A program made the translations under genes and the position numbers. DNA of 64,000 nucleotides, taken from positions 62,001 to 126,000 of the forward strand of contig JAIVFJ010000020.1 of NCBI GenBank assembly GCA_025765615.1. Reading direction: 5' to 3'. Below the pieces are notes generated by a model. It was not told the DNA's origin and ran no database searches. It saw only the letters and a program-made list of their open reading frames with translations. This DNA comes from Zopfochytrium polystomum (Eukaryota; Chytridiomycota; Chytridiomycetes; Chytridiales; Chytridiaceae). Below, piece by piece: positions 1 through 11,981 of this stretch (position 1 is its first letter; each line of letters begins with the position of its first letter).

Positions 1-2021
1 CTCCGCCATCGCTTCGACCGAGATCTTATCCTTCCTCGCAAACAGCGTCACCCCAATCTCGCACGCCGCAAACGCCACCGCCGCGTAAAACATCAGCTGC
101 AGCGTCTGCACGTAACCATGGATCACCGGCCCTTGCTCCTCCAGCGGGATCGCAGTCCTGATAAACGACGCGCTCTGGAAAAACGTCTCGCGATCCACGT
201 ACGGCACGGTAAACGTCAGCGTCTGGTTCGCGGCCGCGAGGTTCGCAAACACGTTCTCTTGGAGCTTGCTGTTGAAAGTGACGGAGCAGATCGCGAGGCC
301 GAGGACGGCGCCGATTGTTTGGAAAAAGTTGACGTTTGCGGTGACAATGGCGAGCTGGTCGGGGCGGGCGGTGAACTGGGCGACGAGGATGACGGTTTGG
401 ATGGTGCAGCCGACGCCGGCGCCGGCGACGAGGGGGAAGAGGATTTCGGTCCAGAGCGGGCTGGTTTCGGAGAGGGTCGAGAGGAGGGCGGCGCCGAGGC
501 AGGTCGCGACGGCGCCGGTGGGGAGGAAGAAGTAGGCGTGGCCGGTCGTGCTGCTGACGAAGCCGGAGACGATCGAGAAGATGACGACGCCCATGATGAG
601 GGGGATTGTGCGGACGCCGGCTTGGGTTGCGGTGACTGTGAAGCAAACGCCGGGGGTTGGAGGTGGTGGTTTTTGCGCGTGAGCGTTTCGGTTTTTGCTG
701 CCGGAAGGAAGGGAGAGGTGTGTGGGGGGTGCGATGTTGAAATACATACCTCCGAGCACGACCTGGAACCACGACGGCAGATAAAACACCAGAGTGAAGA
801 AGGCGCAACCACCAAAGAATGACGTCAGCATGGCCGCCAGCAGTTTAATGTCCTTGAACATTGACAGCGGAATAACGGGATTCGCCGCCCATTTCGCCTC
901 GACGTACACGAACGCGATAGTCAGCACGCCGCCGACCACAAGCAGTGAAATAACAATGGGGTCCTTCCACGCGTACAAGGAGCCGACGCCCTGGAGGGGG
1001 ATGAGGATGCAAATAACGGCGCCAACCAGGAGGAATGTGCCGACCCAGTCGATGCGCGTCAGCGAGGACACAATATCCCCGTCGCGAGTCCGCGGCAGTT
1101 TCAGGAGCGCGACGACAGCGGCGACGGTGATGACGCCGAGGGGGAGGTTGATGTAGAACACCCAGCGCCAGCTGACTTTGTCGACAAAGGCGCCGCCGAC
1201 GAGCGGACCTGAGAGTGTGGGGGATGGGTAATGCAGGTTTCCAAGCGTGAGCAAAGGTAGGGAAAGTCGCAAAAGGTGAAAACTGTACCAGCGACCGACG
1301 CGATCCCAAAGCAGGCGCCGACGAGGCCGTTGTACTTTCCGCGCTCCTTGACTGGGACAATGTCTGCAATGATGATAACGACCAACGAGAAGATACCGCC
1401 GCCTCCGAGACCAGCGATCGCCCTCGAAGCAATCAGCATCTGTGTTGCATTCACCACACATCAGATTTACTAATCCCACAACGAAAAAAACGGTTCGTTT
1501 CTTCACGACTCACGTTCATGTTTACCGCTGCTCCGCACATTGCGCTGCCAACTTCAAAGATAATGATGGCGAACAGGAACACGCCCTTTCGTCCGAAAAT
1601 GTCAGCTAGCTGGCCGTAAGTTGGGATGAACGCAGTAGCCGTGAGAAAGTAGGCAGTCGCGATCCAAGTGATTTGGCCGAGGGCATTGAATTCTTGGGCG
1701 ATGGCGCCGAGCGCGACAGCGACGATGGTCTGCGAGCGAATCACTTAACATCAAAGAGAAAAGAATAAGTTCAATGACACAAACCTGGTCGAGTGCGGCG
1801 AGGAAGACGGCGAGCGCGAGGCCGACAAAGAGGAGGACGAACTCGGTGTTGGGGAGGACCGGGACGTCGGGTTGGTTCTGCTTGTCGGTAGCGTCGGTGA
1901 TCGGAATGTCGGTCAGGACGGCGGCTTTACTGTTGCTTGGTGTTGTTGCGAATGCAGCCTGGAGCGTGCCTTCCGAGTGTTGCCGCTTAAGGGATGGCGA
2001 GGAGGAGGAGGGGGATGCCAT
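1..2021 (-). CDS. MFS transporter, DHA2 (14-TM drug:H+ antiporter) type, 3' end outside window
   Basis: Five exons fit in frame: 2021-1785, 1729-1514, 1439-1289, 1208-750 and 635 to beyond base 1, with GT-AG introns of 55, 74, 80 and 114 bp. About 565 residues are visible, close to full length for a 14-TM DHA2 protein. A Ser-rich cytoplasmic N-terminus (about 50 aa) precedes the first membrane helix (FVLLFVGLALAVFLAALDQ). MFS motif A is seen as GQLADIFGRKG, motif B as SRAIAGLGGG, and antiporter motif C as GIASVAGPLVGG across an exon junction, which supports the splicing. By family the protein exports small molecules or drugs in exchange for protons at the plasma or vacuolar membrane; the substrate cannot be read from sequence. 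The start is the ATG at 2021, with a Ser-rich leader and no earlier in-frame ATG of similar quality. The C-terminus is lost at the window edge. Confidence 0.9.
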
Positions 2022-2371
2022 CGTGTTTGGTCGCGTGTGAGAGTGGCGGTGTGGGCGGCGAGCGAGGATGCGAAAGGCTGTGAAGTTTTTTTTTTTTGAG
2101 AAGATGAGGAGGGTTTTGTGTGTGAATAAGAAAGCGAACCGGTGTTGCGGGGCGTGTGGGTTGTTTTTACCTGCCAGGTAGCTATTTATAGCGCGAGGCC
2201 CTTTCGTTGCCTCGAAATGCGACAATTCCGCAAGGCTTGCCGACCCAGCGATTACTCCGCAAAGGTGTGGAGGTGGCTGGAAAGTCACCGAGGGAATCGC
2301 AAGCAAAAGACCAAAAAGACCAGATCGAGGCGCACGAGCGATCGGGGTGTGAGCGCAGAACTGACGGAGGT

Positions 2372-2381
2372 GGAGAGAGAC

Positions 2382-2476
<95 letters not shown>
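2372..2476. repeat. (GA)n microsatellite upstream of the MFS gene
   Basis: An almost pure GA tract of about 100 bp (CT on the MFS coding strand), 350-450 bp upstream of the MFS start. The stretch 2022-2665 holds no gene that I can support. Long ORFs here read as RE or LS repeats and are artefacts. Confidence 0.9.
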
Positions 2477-2479
<3 letters not shown>

Positions 2480-2665
2480 GATCGTACATCGGACACAAGC
2501 TGAAAATAGAGTTTGTTTTGTTTACACCCCCAATCCAAGGGAAGGTTCCACGAACCTTTGTTGAAGGGGCCTGTGACATGTCTTTCCTGCTTCCCCCTCC
2601 GCAGCCGTTTGGGCAGTAAGTAAATCTGGGTCCCTCGAATGGCTGTCTGCAGGACGAGACCAGAA

Positions 2666-3806
2666 TCAAAAATCATTGGGGAATCTTCGTAAAATGGTAG
2701 GGCCGATGCGCAACAAACTCCCAGTGGAGGTAAGCTGGGACAATGGACCAAAATGCGTAAAATCTACGCCCACGCTGGACACAACCTTCCCAGCAGGCTT
2801 GATCAGTGCTTGCTCCAGATTGAAAGCAACGCTACCATCCATATCGCACACAGGATCTCTGTATATTGATACTGATGTTATTGTGATTGACTGACGAACG
2901 TTTTGAAACAGATTGGAATCATTGTGGGGGAAGCACAACCAATTAGCAATTGCGGTCACAGATAGAAAGGCTGCTCAAGTGGAGAAAAGGGATGATTGAT
3001 GCAAACAGCTCACGAGCGAATGGGATCGTGCGAAGTGTGGTGAGAAGCAGTAGGCAAGCTGTTTTGTAGGAAGGCAACTGGAGAATCCTGCGTTGGGAAA
3101 GCGCACATGAACCAAAAGGGCCAATAGTGACTGACAGTCTGAACAGTAGGCCTCAGTCGACTCGACGGTCGCAGGAGGGCCAACTCTGTGGCGGCGTGCT
3201 GCGCGTTTTGTGCCATGCGGGGCCAGGTGTGGCGGACGTTGATGGAGTGGGTGTTGGCGGTGTGGTGTGGATGGAGGCGCACTTGGAGGAGATGGCGGCC
3301 TTCGAGGGTCAGGGACAGGTGACCGGCGTTCGAGTTCCTCGTCAATCGCCAGCTCGCGCAATGGAGCTTCTCTGCAAAAGTGGGACAGCCAGAACGTGTC
3401 GACCGTAGCCGGCTTCGATCCCAGCAAGCTCTGTCCTCGGCTTGCGGACTCTGCCGCGTGCGCTTGTAAATGCCAACGACGCGCCAGCGGCGGTGCTTAT
3501 CGTACCTGGTTCCGTCCGGCTGCCCTCTGGCCGCACAGTCAGCGCAGTCGTGTACGACCCGTTGACCGGCGCATTTGCGCCTTTTTTGCTGAGCTCGCTG
3601 TCGTTGGGGAAGCCCAGCAGCGTTGCAAGCGTGCTGGCCCTGAGCGACCCGACCACAGGCGACCATTCTCCCGTTGGGCATCGCAGTCGTCGTCGTGCTT
3701 GCCTGTTGGCCACATGTCGTGCTTGATCATCGCCAGCACGCTTGCGGTGGTGCCTACGAAACGACCCAGCCACACCGTCTTGCAGGCGAATAGAAATTCT
3801 CAGCAT
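2666..3806 (-). pseudogene. Coding-like remnant in several frames, unrecognised
   Basis: Minus-strand pieces look protein-coding but lie in different frames: 3775-3650 (VWLGRFVGTTASVLAMIKHD), 3660-3450 (GSLRASTLATLLGFPNDSEL), 3350-3150, and 2880-2666 (VSIYRDPVCDMDGSVAFNLE). I could not join them with convincing splice sites; one junction near 3660 would need a one-base shift. It may be a decayed gene, or a gene damaged by sequence indels. No family was recognised. Confidence 0.3.
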
Positions 3807-3896
3807 GTCGAAACCTTTGCAACAATGCAGATGTACTTCGAAGACTGGGACTGCGTAAAGTAAATATGCAGGAGCGAATTTGTCACACGCACGGAC

Positions 3897-5418
3897 TCAG
3901 GCATTCGTAGGCTCATCAAAATGATCATGGCTCGCTGCTTCTGCAGGGTCTTGGTCCATAATAGCGAAATCTAGCAGTGTCATTTCACTCTCACACTGGC
4001 TGATAAATTCAACTTGAGCTTCGCTATCATACAAATCAAATTCCATGAGTAGAGAGTTCACGACCTCCCACAAGCCGCAATTTGGAAATGTGAGCTTCAC
4101 TGAATGGCAGTAGTACGCATAGAGCTGAGACATTATTAGTGAGAAAGTGCAGGCAGCAAAGCGACACATTACGCAAAGGACTGCAAATGCCCGACGGCCC
4201 ATGCGAAGCTCTTCAGCTGAAATTGGAGGAAAATACGGAAATGGGGAGTCTTTCTTCATTGGCTCGAAGAACCTTGCAGCCAAAGTATCAGGACAAAGTT
4301 CGTCTTTCTTGAACTGTTTCGAAATCTTTTTGAAAGGAGATTCAGAAAGTCCGTGCTGCAGTGTGTCTGTTGCTCACTTACAATTTTTTTCCACTCAGAT
4401 TTTGTCGAGCTGAGAATGTCTGATACAGAGGTGCGGAGGTTGGATAAAGCCGCACCTTCAACTGGTGTGTATCCGCCGATGCTAGACATATTGGACTGCA
4501 GGGAGCAGTGAGCAACAAAGCTTCAGTTCAAGTTACTTACCACGACCCAGTTTGTGCAATCAATACTGCAGTCCACCGCGTTTTCAATTTTCAGACCAGC
4601 TGAGGCAAGAGTGGGTATCTTGCTTTCTTTTAAAGTGCCAACTTGAGGAAAGGGGTGGCATTTATGGAGGTAGCGCAGAACGAAGCGCCGGAGATCCCTC
4701 TGATTGGTGGCAAAACCGTTAATTACCCATTGCAACGTGTACACCACTCGTGACTGCTTGCAAACTCTTACCGCAACATCACGTGGAATTGCATCAGTTG
4801 TGCTCGTTGACTTTGTCGAGTGTAACACGTGCGCAAGTAGGTACATAGTAAGGTCATGCACTGGAGTTTCCTAACGTATGCAAAGAAAGGGTGAGAATGT
4901 GTCGTTAAATGGGGAATGGAACGCTCACAGCAAGAAGCCGTAGTTGAGGCATGGCGCTGCCTCGAATGCGACCGTTGTTAATCTCCCGTTCGACGAGGGA
5001 AACCCAGGGGGCAGCAGGAGGCTGAGTGGACAGCGGGCGAGCTGCTGCTGCAGTAGGCGGGGGAGGGGCTGGACGGGCACTGGCAGAGCGTCTGCAATAG
5101 GTTTCATCAATGCGCAGGAACAAGGGTAACCTGCAGTGAACTCACGATGCAGCAACCGCTGGCAGCGTTGCAAAAGCCGCTCCAGGGCGCGGTGGCTGAT
5201 TCTCATTCCGTTGGAACGGATGAAAGCGAGGGGGTGGTCTTGCTGAAGCACCTCGCTGGGAAGGCTGGAGATTCATGTTTTCATGAGCCACTGCACATGT
5301 CTCGTACCTTTTCAGAAAGCTGTTGCGATGTCAGGGGCGCATTCGGTGCGCTTGTTCGTGCAGTAGCTGGACTGTTTGCTTGTGCGCTTGACGTTGACAG
5401 AGGGTGAGGCCGGTCCAT
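3897..5418 (-). CDS. Hypothetical protein, seven exons, about 401 aa
   Basis: Seven exons join without breaking frame: 5418-5308, 5264-5146, 5091-4929, 4870-4541, 4495-4382, 4313-4173 and 4124-3897. The introns are 43, 54, 58, 45, 68 and 48 bp with GT-AG ends and matching phases (0, 2, 0, 0, 0, 0). An in-frame TGA directly precedes the ATG at 5418, so this is the first usable start in the exon. Residues 1-110 are Ser/Pro/Ala-rich and probably disordered. The rest is a compact, mostly helical-looking domain (for example VQ/REINNGRIRG, YTLQWVINGFATNQRDLRRF) ending in an acidic tail (MDQDPAEAASHDHFDEP). I recognise no domain. The last intron (48 bp) is a multiple of three and could be retained. 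It lies next to transposon-rich DNA, so it may be transposon-linked, but nothing in the protein shows this. Confidence 0.6.
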
Positions 5419-6078
5419 TCAGAGTTTTGTGGAGGATTTCTTGGTGCCACCTTTAAATTCTCCTGGTCTTCATTGTGGGATGCCTCGTGACGGTTGGTTC
5501 ACATGACCCTTGTTCAGCCACACTGTTGCGAGCTCTCCTTGCTCTCATCCACTTTATCGGACTTCTCAAAGAAAGGAAGGCGAGAATTCTGTGTGGCTTC
5601 GTGAGTCTGTTCTGTTCACAGGTTTTTTCTTCGTGAATTCCAGGTCCTCGTCCCCATCTCCGCCCAACTGAACTGCCATTTACACCAGCAGCGGCAGCAT
5701 CGGCAGCAGCAGTTCCAACCATCGTAAGCGAGAGTCACCCTCGCCGCCGCCGTCGCTGCTTGTTACCATCACAGTCGCTGTGTTCTTTTCTTACTCGCTT
5801 AGAAACACACACACGCATGGCCAGAAGAAAGAAATTATCTGATCAATAAGGCATTGCCCATCTCACCACATTAATGCCACCCCCAATTCCCACTGCTTCG
5901 TTGAGGCGCGACTTTCGCTGCTATCCACGAGAGCAGCGGATTTGCCCCGCCCTTCTACACTTTTTCAGCGCGACCTCGCTTCCGTCACCTTCATTATTGT
6001 TCGTGCTACAGCTTGGCCGCCGCTTCTTTTCGCCGCAATCGCAGCCTTAGGCTGTGATACGCTCTAGCTGATAGAGGT
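5419..6078. other. Intergenic, nothing supported
   Basis: No ORF with coding character on either strand. Confidence 0.5.
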
Positions 6079-6480
6079 CTACGGGGATGTCTTAGGTGGA
6101 ACTCTCTCCACAACAGCAGTAAGTCCGGCCAATGCAGAGTTCTGAACGTGGCACTTGACTTTGGGGGTGTTCGAGTTAAGACAAAAAAGCCACGAACTTA
6201 AAAAAAAAAAAAAAAAAAAAGAGGAGAGCTTACACGGCACAGCGCTGTTCATCGCGACCTGGTACACCGCACCGTCGCAGAGGGTGTTGCTTGTTGGGAC
6301 GTTGAGGGCCGCAAGGAGGAGGACATCGTGGACTTGATGGTCTTTGAGGAGGGTTGCAAGGGCGCAGGCAAGGTGGTGAGCGTGGGCTGGGGTGAGGTGG
6401 GTGGTGAGGGAGAGGAGTGAGATCTGGTTTTGTTGGTTTAGTTGTGGTGGAGGGGACGGGGTTTTGTGGGGAGGTGATCT
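6079..6480 (-). CDS. 3' exons of a minus-strand gene, 5' end lost next to a transposon
   Basis: Reading from about 6480 down to 6230 gives a continuous coding-like exon (LACALATLLKDHQVHDVLLL, then AALNVPTSNTLCDGAVYQVA). It ends at a GTAAGC donor near 6233. A last exon near 6145-6083 (NSALAGLTAVVERVPPKTSP, stop) follows an intron containing an A20 run on the + strand. The family is not recognised. The Plavaka-like gene begins about 100 bp further on, and minus-strand coding sequence resumes beyond it at 10.5-11 kb, so this may be the 3' half of an interrupted gene. Confidence 0.35.
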   Translation of the reverse strand, partial: RSPPHKTPSPPPQLNQQNQISLLSLTTHLTPAHAHHLACALATLLKDHQVHDVLLLAALNVPTSNTLCDGAVYQVAMNSAVPCKLSSFFFFFFLSSWLFCLNSNTPKVKCHVQNSALAGLTAVVERVPPKTSP

Positions 6481-6600
6481 GTACGTCGGTTTAGTTTCTT
6501 CTATTTCCTCTGGATGTCTCCCTCTCGTGTTAGTTACCTCTTGTTGTCATGTGCAGATACGATGCACTTCAAGGAAATTGTATTGAGAAAGCAAGTCTTA

Positions 6601-9600
6601 TCAAAAATTTTCTTTGTGGAGAGGGTTCACACTATGGACAACACCGTCCCCATTATGGAGGTTGAAGAACAACTTCCCTTCCCCGGTTTCGATGGAACCA
6701 GCTGCGCACTTCAGCAACACTCCACAGCCGTTTGTCAGCTTCACACAGTTCAGCCGCTTCATACAGTTCAGCAATAACAGCACTAACAAAAGCAGCTTGT
6801 TCCTTGCCCTGCATTGAATGGAAGCTTGCCAGGTGGTTGCACAATATTCTCTTTTCATTGGGTTGAGTTGTTCGTCTCTGCTGTTTTGCTTTTTTTGATG
6901 CTCAGAATTAGTAGCATCTGTATCCTGTGTCTGGTCACTCCCGCACAAGGAAGTCATTTTGGCCTCAGAGTCAGCAAAGGTTGGCAAATTGGAGACTCGT
7001 TGCTTTGGTGGCCGTCCCCGCTTCTTCCGCAGCTTCCAAGTAGCCAAAGCAGATCTGACCAGATCCATGGACACCGTTGAACTTTGTGCACTTTGTACAA
7101 GATGAAGAAATTTCAAGAGGTCGTAGGTTGATGAGCAGAACGTGTTCAGCAGCCTTCGTGGGCTTGATACATAGTCATGGACAAATGCATGAAAGCTTCG
7201 CTGGGTCTCAAACTTCAGGCTTGTTGCTTTGATATGACACTCAGGACCACAGACGTGGGGTGCATTTACAATATAGATACTCTGCTCCTCGCTGCATAAC
7301 CAATGGCTGCGCTTTCCAGTGCTTTGCAATATCGGGCATTCCATAAGTGTCTCATCTTGCAAACAATAAGTGATTACAACCACTGTGCTTCCAGCTTGAA
7401 GGAATGAGTCATCCACTACTTCACCAAACTCAATGGACTGGTCAAAACCAACTCGCATAATCATGGTTTGACTGTGCACTTTCTGTTTTGCTTGTGTACC
7501 TCGCTCTTTTGTCAGCAGTTCTTTTGTGGTTTTAGTAAACATATTGATTTACAAGCGATTTCAAGCAGCAAACCTTCGTTGACTTGTGGGACTGAGAAGT
7601 CAGAAGGAGTAGGAATCCATCCACTTTGCAACTGACAATAGCCTCCCGACATAAGGTGGTGTCCTGCAGCTTCTACTGAAAAGTTGATAGCAACATCTCT
7701 AGAAGTATTGCGCCTATTTGTTGCAAGAATGTTGTAGCGAACCAATTTGTTTTGCGCCTCTTTTCCATGGGCAGCCGATCGTCGAAGAGGCCCAAAGCGT
7801 TGAGTGTAGAAGGGAGCGTGGGAAAGAATATGGAGCTTTGGTTTGATAAGATCCCATCGATATTCGCACTTCAGAATTGTGTTTGCCAAGTTGCTGTGCC
7901 GCATTGCGAGCTCCTCACAGTGGTCATCCATATCTCTGATTTCCTCAGCGTGCAGGAGTGCATCAAAAGCAGAAATGTTGATCCACATCTTCAAAACATC
8001 GTCAGAAACAAGGTCCTTCAGCGCAAAGGTGGCAATTTGCGAGAATGCATGGAGGTCTTTTCCATTTAATGAGTTGGTATAATGAACCTGTAAAGTTGGG
8101 AGCTGTTGTTTAAAGGAGGAAGAATGGATGTGGTATGGACAAACTCACCAGCTCATATCCATTAAACGGTTTTGGAAAGCCTGAATGGTCAATACCATTT
8201 AAAGTTGCCTGAAGCAATGCTCTTTGCGGCTTTTTCATTTTGTGAAGAGTGGCCCTCATTGCATACTTCACAATTCCAAGGCTTGTACAGTGAAGGATAT
8301 CGATTGGAGCATCAAATCCAAGATTGAAAAATGGATCCTCAGAGGGGTGACCTTTGTACGGTTCAGTGAAGAATCAACTATTGGGAAAAAAGGACAAACC
8401 AAGAAGAGGATTCATCTGTGGGAGATTTGACTTTTCCTCCATGCCCTTCTCAAAATACCAGTCTTTGACGCCATTTGCCGCAGCAATTGAAACTGCTTTT
8501 TGTCGAGTCATAGCTCCAAGCATGACTCTTTTATGCAAATCAGAGAGAAGGTTCTTCACTTCCTGTGCAGATAGACCAAGCTGGAAGTTGGGAGAGGAGT
8601 GTGGGTCCAAATAGGAGGCAAGCCGATTTGGTGCTTGCTCTGGAGTTGTCTCCAGTTGCCAGTCAGGAATCAGGCAAAAGCGGCAAGGATGCAAAGATGC
8701 CAGGCCAGTCCTTGAGCACATAACTGTATGCATAGGATTGTCACCAACTAGCTGAAGAATGCAGCCAATCAAGACTACATCTTTTTTGTGAATGGGGTCA
8801 GGCACATCAATTCCTTCATGTAGCTCTCGTATGTTTTTGGCTATAACCTCAGTTGACTCAATCCCTGTCGCTGTCTTTGAGGCAAGAATAAAATGATTGT
8901 GTTCACGAAGGCTTCGAAATGGCTCAGGGAGACCAGCAAATGTGAAGCTCCAAGACTCATACTTATTCCATTTTTTTGAGACATTTCCACTCAGATCATC
9001 CTCAGATAAAGTCAGAGGGGCCATGAGAACACTTTTGCCAGCTGCTTTTTGGCGGAGAGGATTGCTTTGGATTGGACTGGAAGGTTTGATAGTGCCTGCA
9101 GTGTCAACTTTCCAGAAGGTTTTATAGTTCTCAGATAGTAAGGGTGTCAAAGTGAAAGAAGAGTCATCAACAGGGAATTGCACTGCTGCTGTTTGGTCAA
9201 TGAGGAGAACATTGTCACTCAAGTCACATTGGTAGCCAAACCACACCATCTCTCTGTTGAGACAATCATATGCAAAGGTTGTAATGTAAAATGTTCCTGC
9301 ATGGGTACTACCATTTTGTAGAGAATAAACCTCTTCAGCAAAAATGTCTTCCCTCTCCCCACTTCCAGGCACCATTGGTGATGAGATTGAGTACAGCCAT
9401 TTGCTACATCCACTTAATTCACGGACACAATTGTCAAGTGTTGGATAAAAGTGGAGATAATTCCAGATCTCAGGCTTTGCAAGCTCTAATCGGATTGTGT
9501 CTGCAATAGAATTGTAATAGATCAATTTTCCAGTTGAAGTTTTGAACTTTCGAGTAGTAACTTGACATATGCCCACTGCAAGTTTCTGGATTTGTTTGAT

Positions 9601-10308
9601 TTTGTGCAAACTAGGAACATCATGGACTCCGAGATCTACAAGAAGTTGCAAATTGCTCTCTTCATTGGATTTGGAAATCGAAAAGGCTGCTGACTGAAGA
9701 ATAGTGCCAATTTCATATGCAGAGTTGGAATGTCAAAGTAGAATGGTAAATTTGGTGGAGATGGAGTTTCTGATGGATTACGTTGAATATTGGGGTGTGA
9801 AGTTTTATTTTCTAATGTTATGGCAAGGTTAGCAGTTAGATTGGGGCACGCACATTGACGGACCAGATTGGTCTTGATTTTCCGTATTTGGCTCTGGGCT
9901 GCTGTGCATTACGAAATCAATTTCATCATATTCACTTTCGTCTGATGGGTCTAAAGGCCCCAGCTCCTCATCCGATTCTGACATCTCGCTGCTGGATTCC
10001 GACTCCGAATGGGATGATTGACTTCCTGAAAAATACTGCTCGTTGCCACTGCAATTGTCTGGTGCTGAGGCAACATCACCTTCACTGGCACCAACACATG
10101 GATCGCTCGTTCCACCGCGTGGAGGGAAATCCCAAGCGCAGCTGTCTGATCGCCTGTCATTTGAAGGCCCAGCCAAGTGATCTGCATTCTCCAACTCGCC
10201 GAAAAGAGACGTAATAACTTGGTGCTTTTGCGTGCGTAAGTGCCGGTCCAGTTTGCTTTTGTATTCGAACTCGCAGTTGCATGGAAAGCAGCGCCACTCG
10301 GAGGACAT
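6601..10308 (-). CDS. Plavaka-like (CACTA/EnSpm-group) DNA transposase
   Basis: A C2H2-like finger starts the protein (CFPCNCEFEYKSKLDRHL, residues about 6-23), followed by an acidic Ser-rich linker and then a long transposase region. Exons: 10308-9854 (donor tentative), about 9720-8400, 8351-8149, 8087-7574 and 7520 to about 6601. The joins 8400/8351 (48-bp intron), 8149/8087 (61 bp) and 7574/7520 (53 bp) are in phase. Features I associate with Plavaka-type fungal transposases are GDNPMHTVMCSRTG followed by PCRFC, the block APIDILHCTSLGIVKYAM, KPKLHILSHAP, RFGPLRRSAAHGKEAQNKLV, and TSRDVAINF...HHLMSGG. An AT-hook-like KKRGRPPK lies in the last exon. No internal stops occur in the core, so the copy looks recent. 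The first intron acceptor and the exact 3' end are unresolved, and I found no terminal inverted repeats. Family assignment rests on remembered motifs, not on a search. Confidence 0.75.
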
Positions 10309-10499
10309 CGAGAACAATTGGTTGGTCAAATTGACAAGATCTTATTAAAGTGGCTCACACCAATTCCCATGTCTGTCTGTAAGTCGCATGACTGGCTAGG
10401 CTCAAGCCTGCCACCCCGACTTTGAGCAGTGTCAGCTCGCAACAGCCACTCGTTCTTCCTGGCTGCCATCTCTTGTCTGTGACTCACTCAGCCAGGATC

Positions 10500-11030
10500 T
10501 CAGACTATGCAATCGCAAAGATGCAAAGGAAGCGGTGCGCAACTACGGGGACGAGACACTGCTGACGGACGTTGGGGAAGGTGTTGCAGATGGACTGGGC
10601 ATTTGTAACTGTGAAAAACGAAATCAATGGGGGAGGGAAAAGGGGAAAGGCAAGGTAGCGACTGCAAGGTGAAAGGGTTGGGACGGGATCGATTACAATT
10701 GGGAGCCACCCTGACCTCATCGCGGTCGATCATCCATCCGGTGCTTGTGATTCCCTCTGCAGATGCCGAAAGACGACGCTGGGTAATATCAAGAGGATGT
10801 GCGGCGATGCCTGTGATGAGTTTTGTGAAGCTGCTCAGGGCAGGTTGTGTCTGAGTGTGAGGTGGAGCGGTGGAGTCTGTGCAATGGCAAAAGTCGAGCC
10901 GATGTCAACGATGTCATCTGAACTGAGTATGGTGGATATGATTAAGCCAGGGACGAAGGGGGTGTACGCGATCGAGTCGAGGGCAGCTTCAACAGCACAC
11001 AACAGGAACGGACCTCAGCGTGGGATCAGC
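10500..11030 (-). pseudogene. 5' part of a minus-strand gene possibly split by the Plavaka-like element
   Basis: Minus-strand reading gives coding-like pieces: 10990-10870 (AYTPFVPGLIISTILSSDDI, then VDIGSTFAIAQTPPLHLTL), 10840-10690 (LSSFTKLITGIAAHPLDITQ, then RRLSASAEGITSTGW), and 10605-10510 (SICNTFPNVRQQCLVPVVAH). Splice joins are only partly clear. Its orientation matches the orphan 3' exons at 6.08-6.48 kb, with the transposase gene between them. No family was recognised. The flank 11031-11528 shows no gene. Confidence 0.3.
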
Positions 11031-11528
11031 AGATGACGTGGTCGAGGGAAGGGCGCAGGCTTTTGGGGGATATTAAGTCGCACACGCACACCAAGCCCCA
11101 TTGGGTTTCGCTCTGTGCGTGTGTGCGTGTGTGTAACGAGGAAATATTCCCACAGCATCTGATTACCACGTCTGCGCCAGACATGACATGTCGGACCTTG
11201 GTTCAACATGAGTGCCCCCAACCTTCTCCAAGCTTTGTCACGAATACTTGTTGAACCCAGGCGGAGCCGGAATACCCTCCAACCTTCTGCCCGTTTTGGG
11301 GTGTACGGAATTGCTCGCGGATGGATATCATTTTTTGTTTGTTTCGTTGGATTCCTCCGGAAGACACAGCGGATCGTCAAAAGCGGCCGCCGCAGGATCG
11401 GAACGAAAGCTGCAGCGAGCGGGATTACGACGTTAATATTCAGTCCAGTTTTTGCATCAGCTTCTTTACGCACACGAACACAGAAGGAAACTAAAGAGCA
11501 ACGTCTCCATAAAAGTCCCTGAACCAAT

Positions 11529-11981
11529 TCAAGCCTCTTCGGCTCGCTTCTCCATCACAACGGGGAACTTATCCAGCCCCACCACGCTCGGCCTGTTCTC
11601 ATCCAGCCTCGGCCTCCCACGATACGCCGCGGCTCCGCCCGTGACCCTGGAATGAAACTTTGTCTCGTCCCTGTACTGATCCATTTGCACGTCCTTCCGC
11701 GCCTTTTTCCCGAGCTTGCGGATGTTTTCCCGGTGCGCAACCTTCATGTCTTCCTCCTCGTGCGAGTTGAAGGAGACGCGCAGGGTCGCGGTCGGCGCGA
11801 AGGAGACCATTTTTGTAGAGTTGGCAAAGCGCGGGGGTGGTTTCCACTTGCCCGGGGTGGGCGGTTTGCGGGAGGGCTTGAGGTTGTTGGCGAGGCCGTG
11901 GACTGAGAGGATGATTGGGAAGTCGAGTTTGCGGGGTAGGTTCTCGGACAGGGGAGGGAGGAAGGGTCCGGAATTTGCCAT
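11529..11981 (-). CDS. Hypothetical basic protein, about 150 aa
   Basis: An open frame from the ATG at 11981 (MANSGPFLPPLSENLPRKLD) to a stop at 11529. The C-terminal half is charged and helical-looking (HEEEDMKVAHRENIRKLGKK, then ARKDVQMDQYRDETKFHSRV) and ends VVMEKRAEEA. A second hydrophobic exon-like stretch lies upstream at 12154-12020 (MRGPLRPRDSS, then FNVAALLAVVLVA). It ends at a GCAAGT sequence that could be a rare GC donor, so the true N-terminus may include it. No domain was recognised. Confidence 0.45.
   Translation of the reverse strand: MANSGPFLPPLSENLPRKLDFPIILSVHGLANNLKPSRKPPTPGKWKPPPRFANSTKMVSFAPTATLRVSFNSHEEEDMKVAHRENIRKLGKKARKDVQMDQYRDETKFHSRVTGGAAAYRGRPRLDENRPSVVGLDKFPVVMEKRAEEA

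Noticed and set aside
1602..2669. 355-codon ORF covering the MFS start region
   Set aside because: Only the part from 2021 downward matches the transporter; the rest reads across the microsatellite and promoter.
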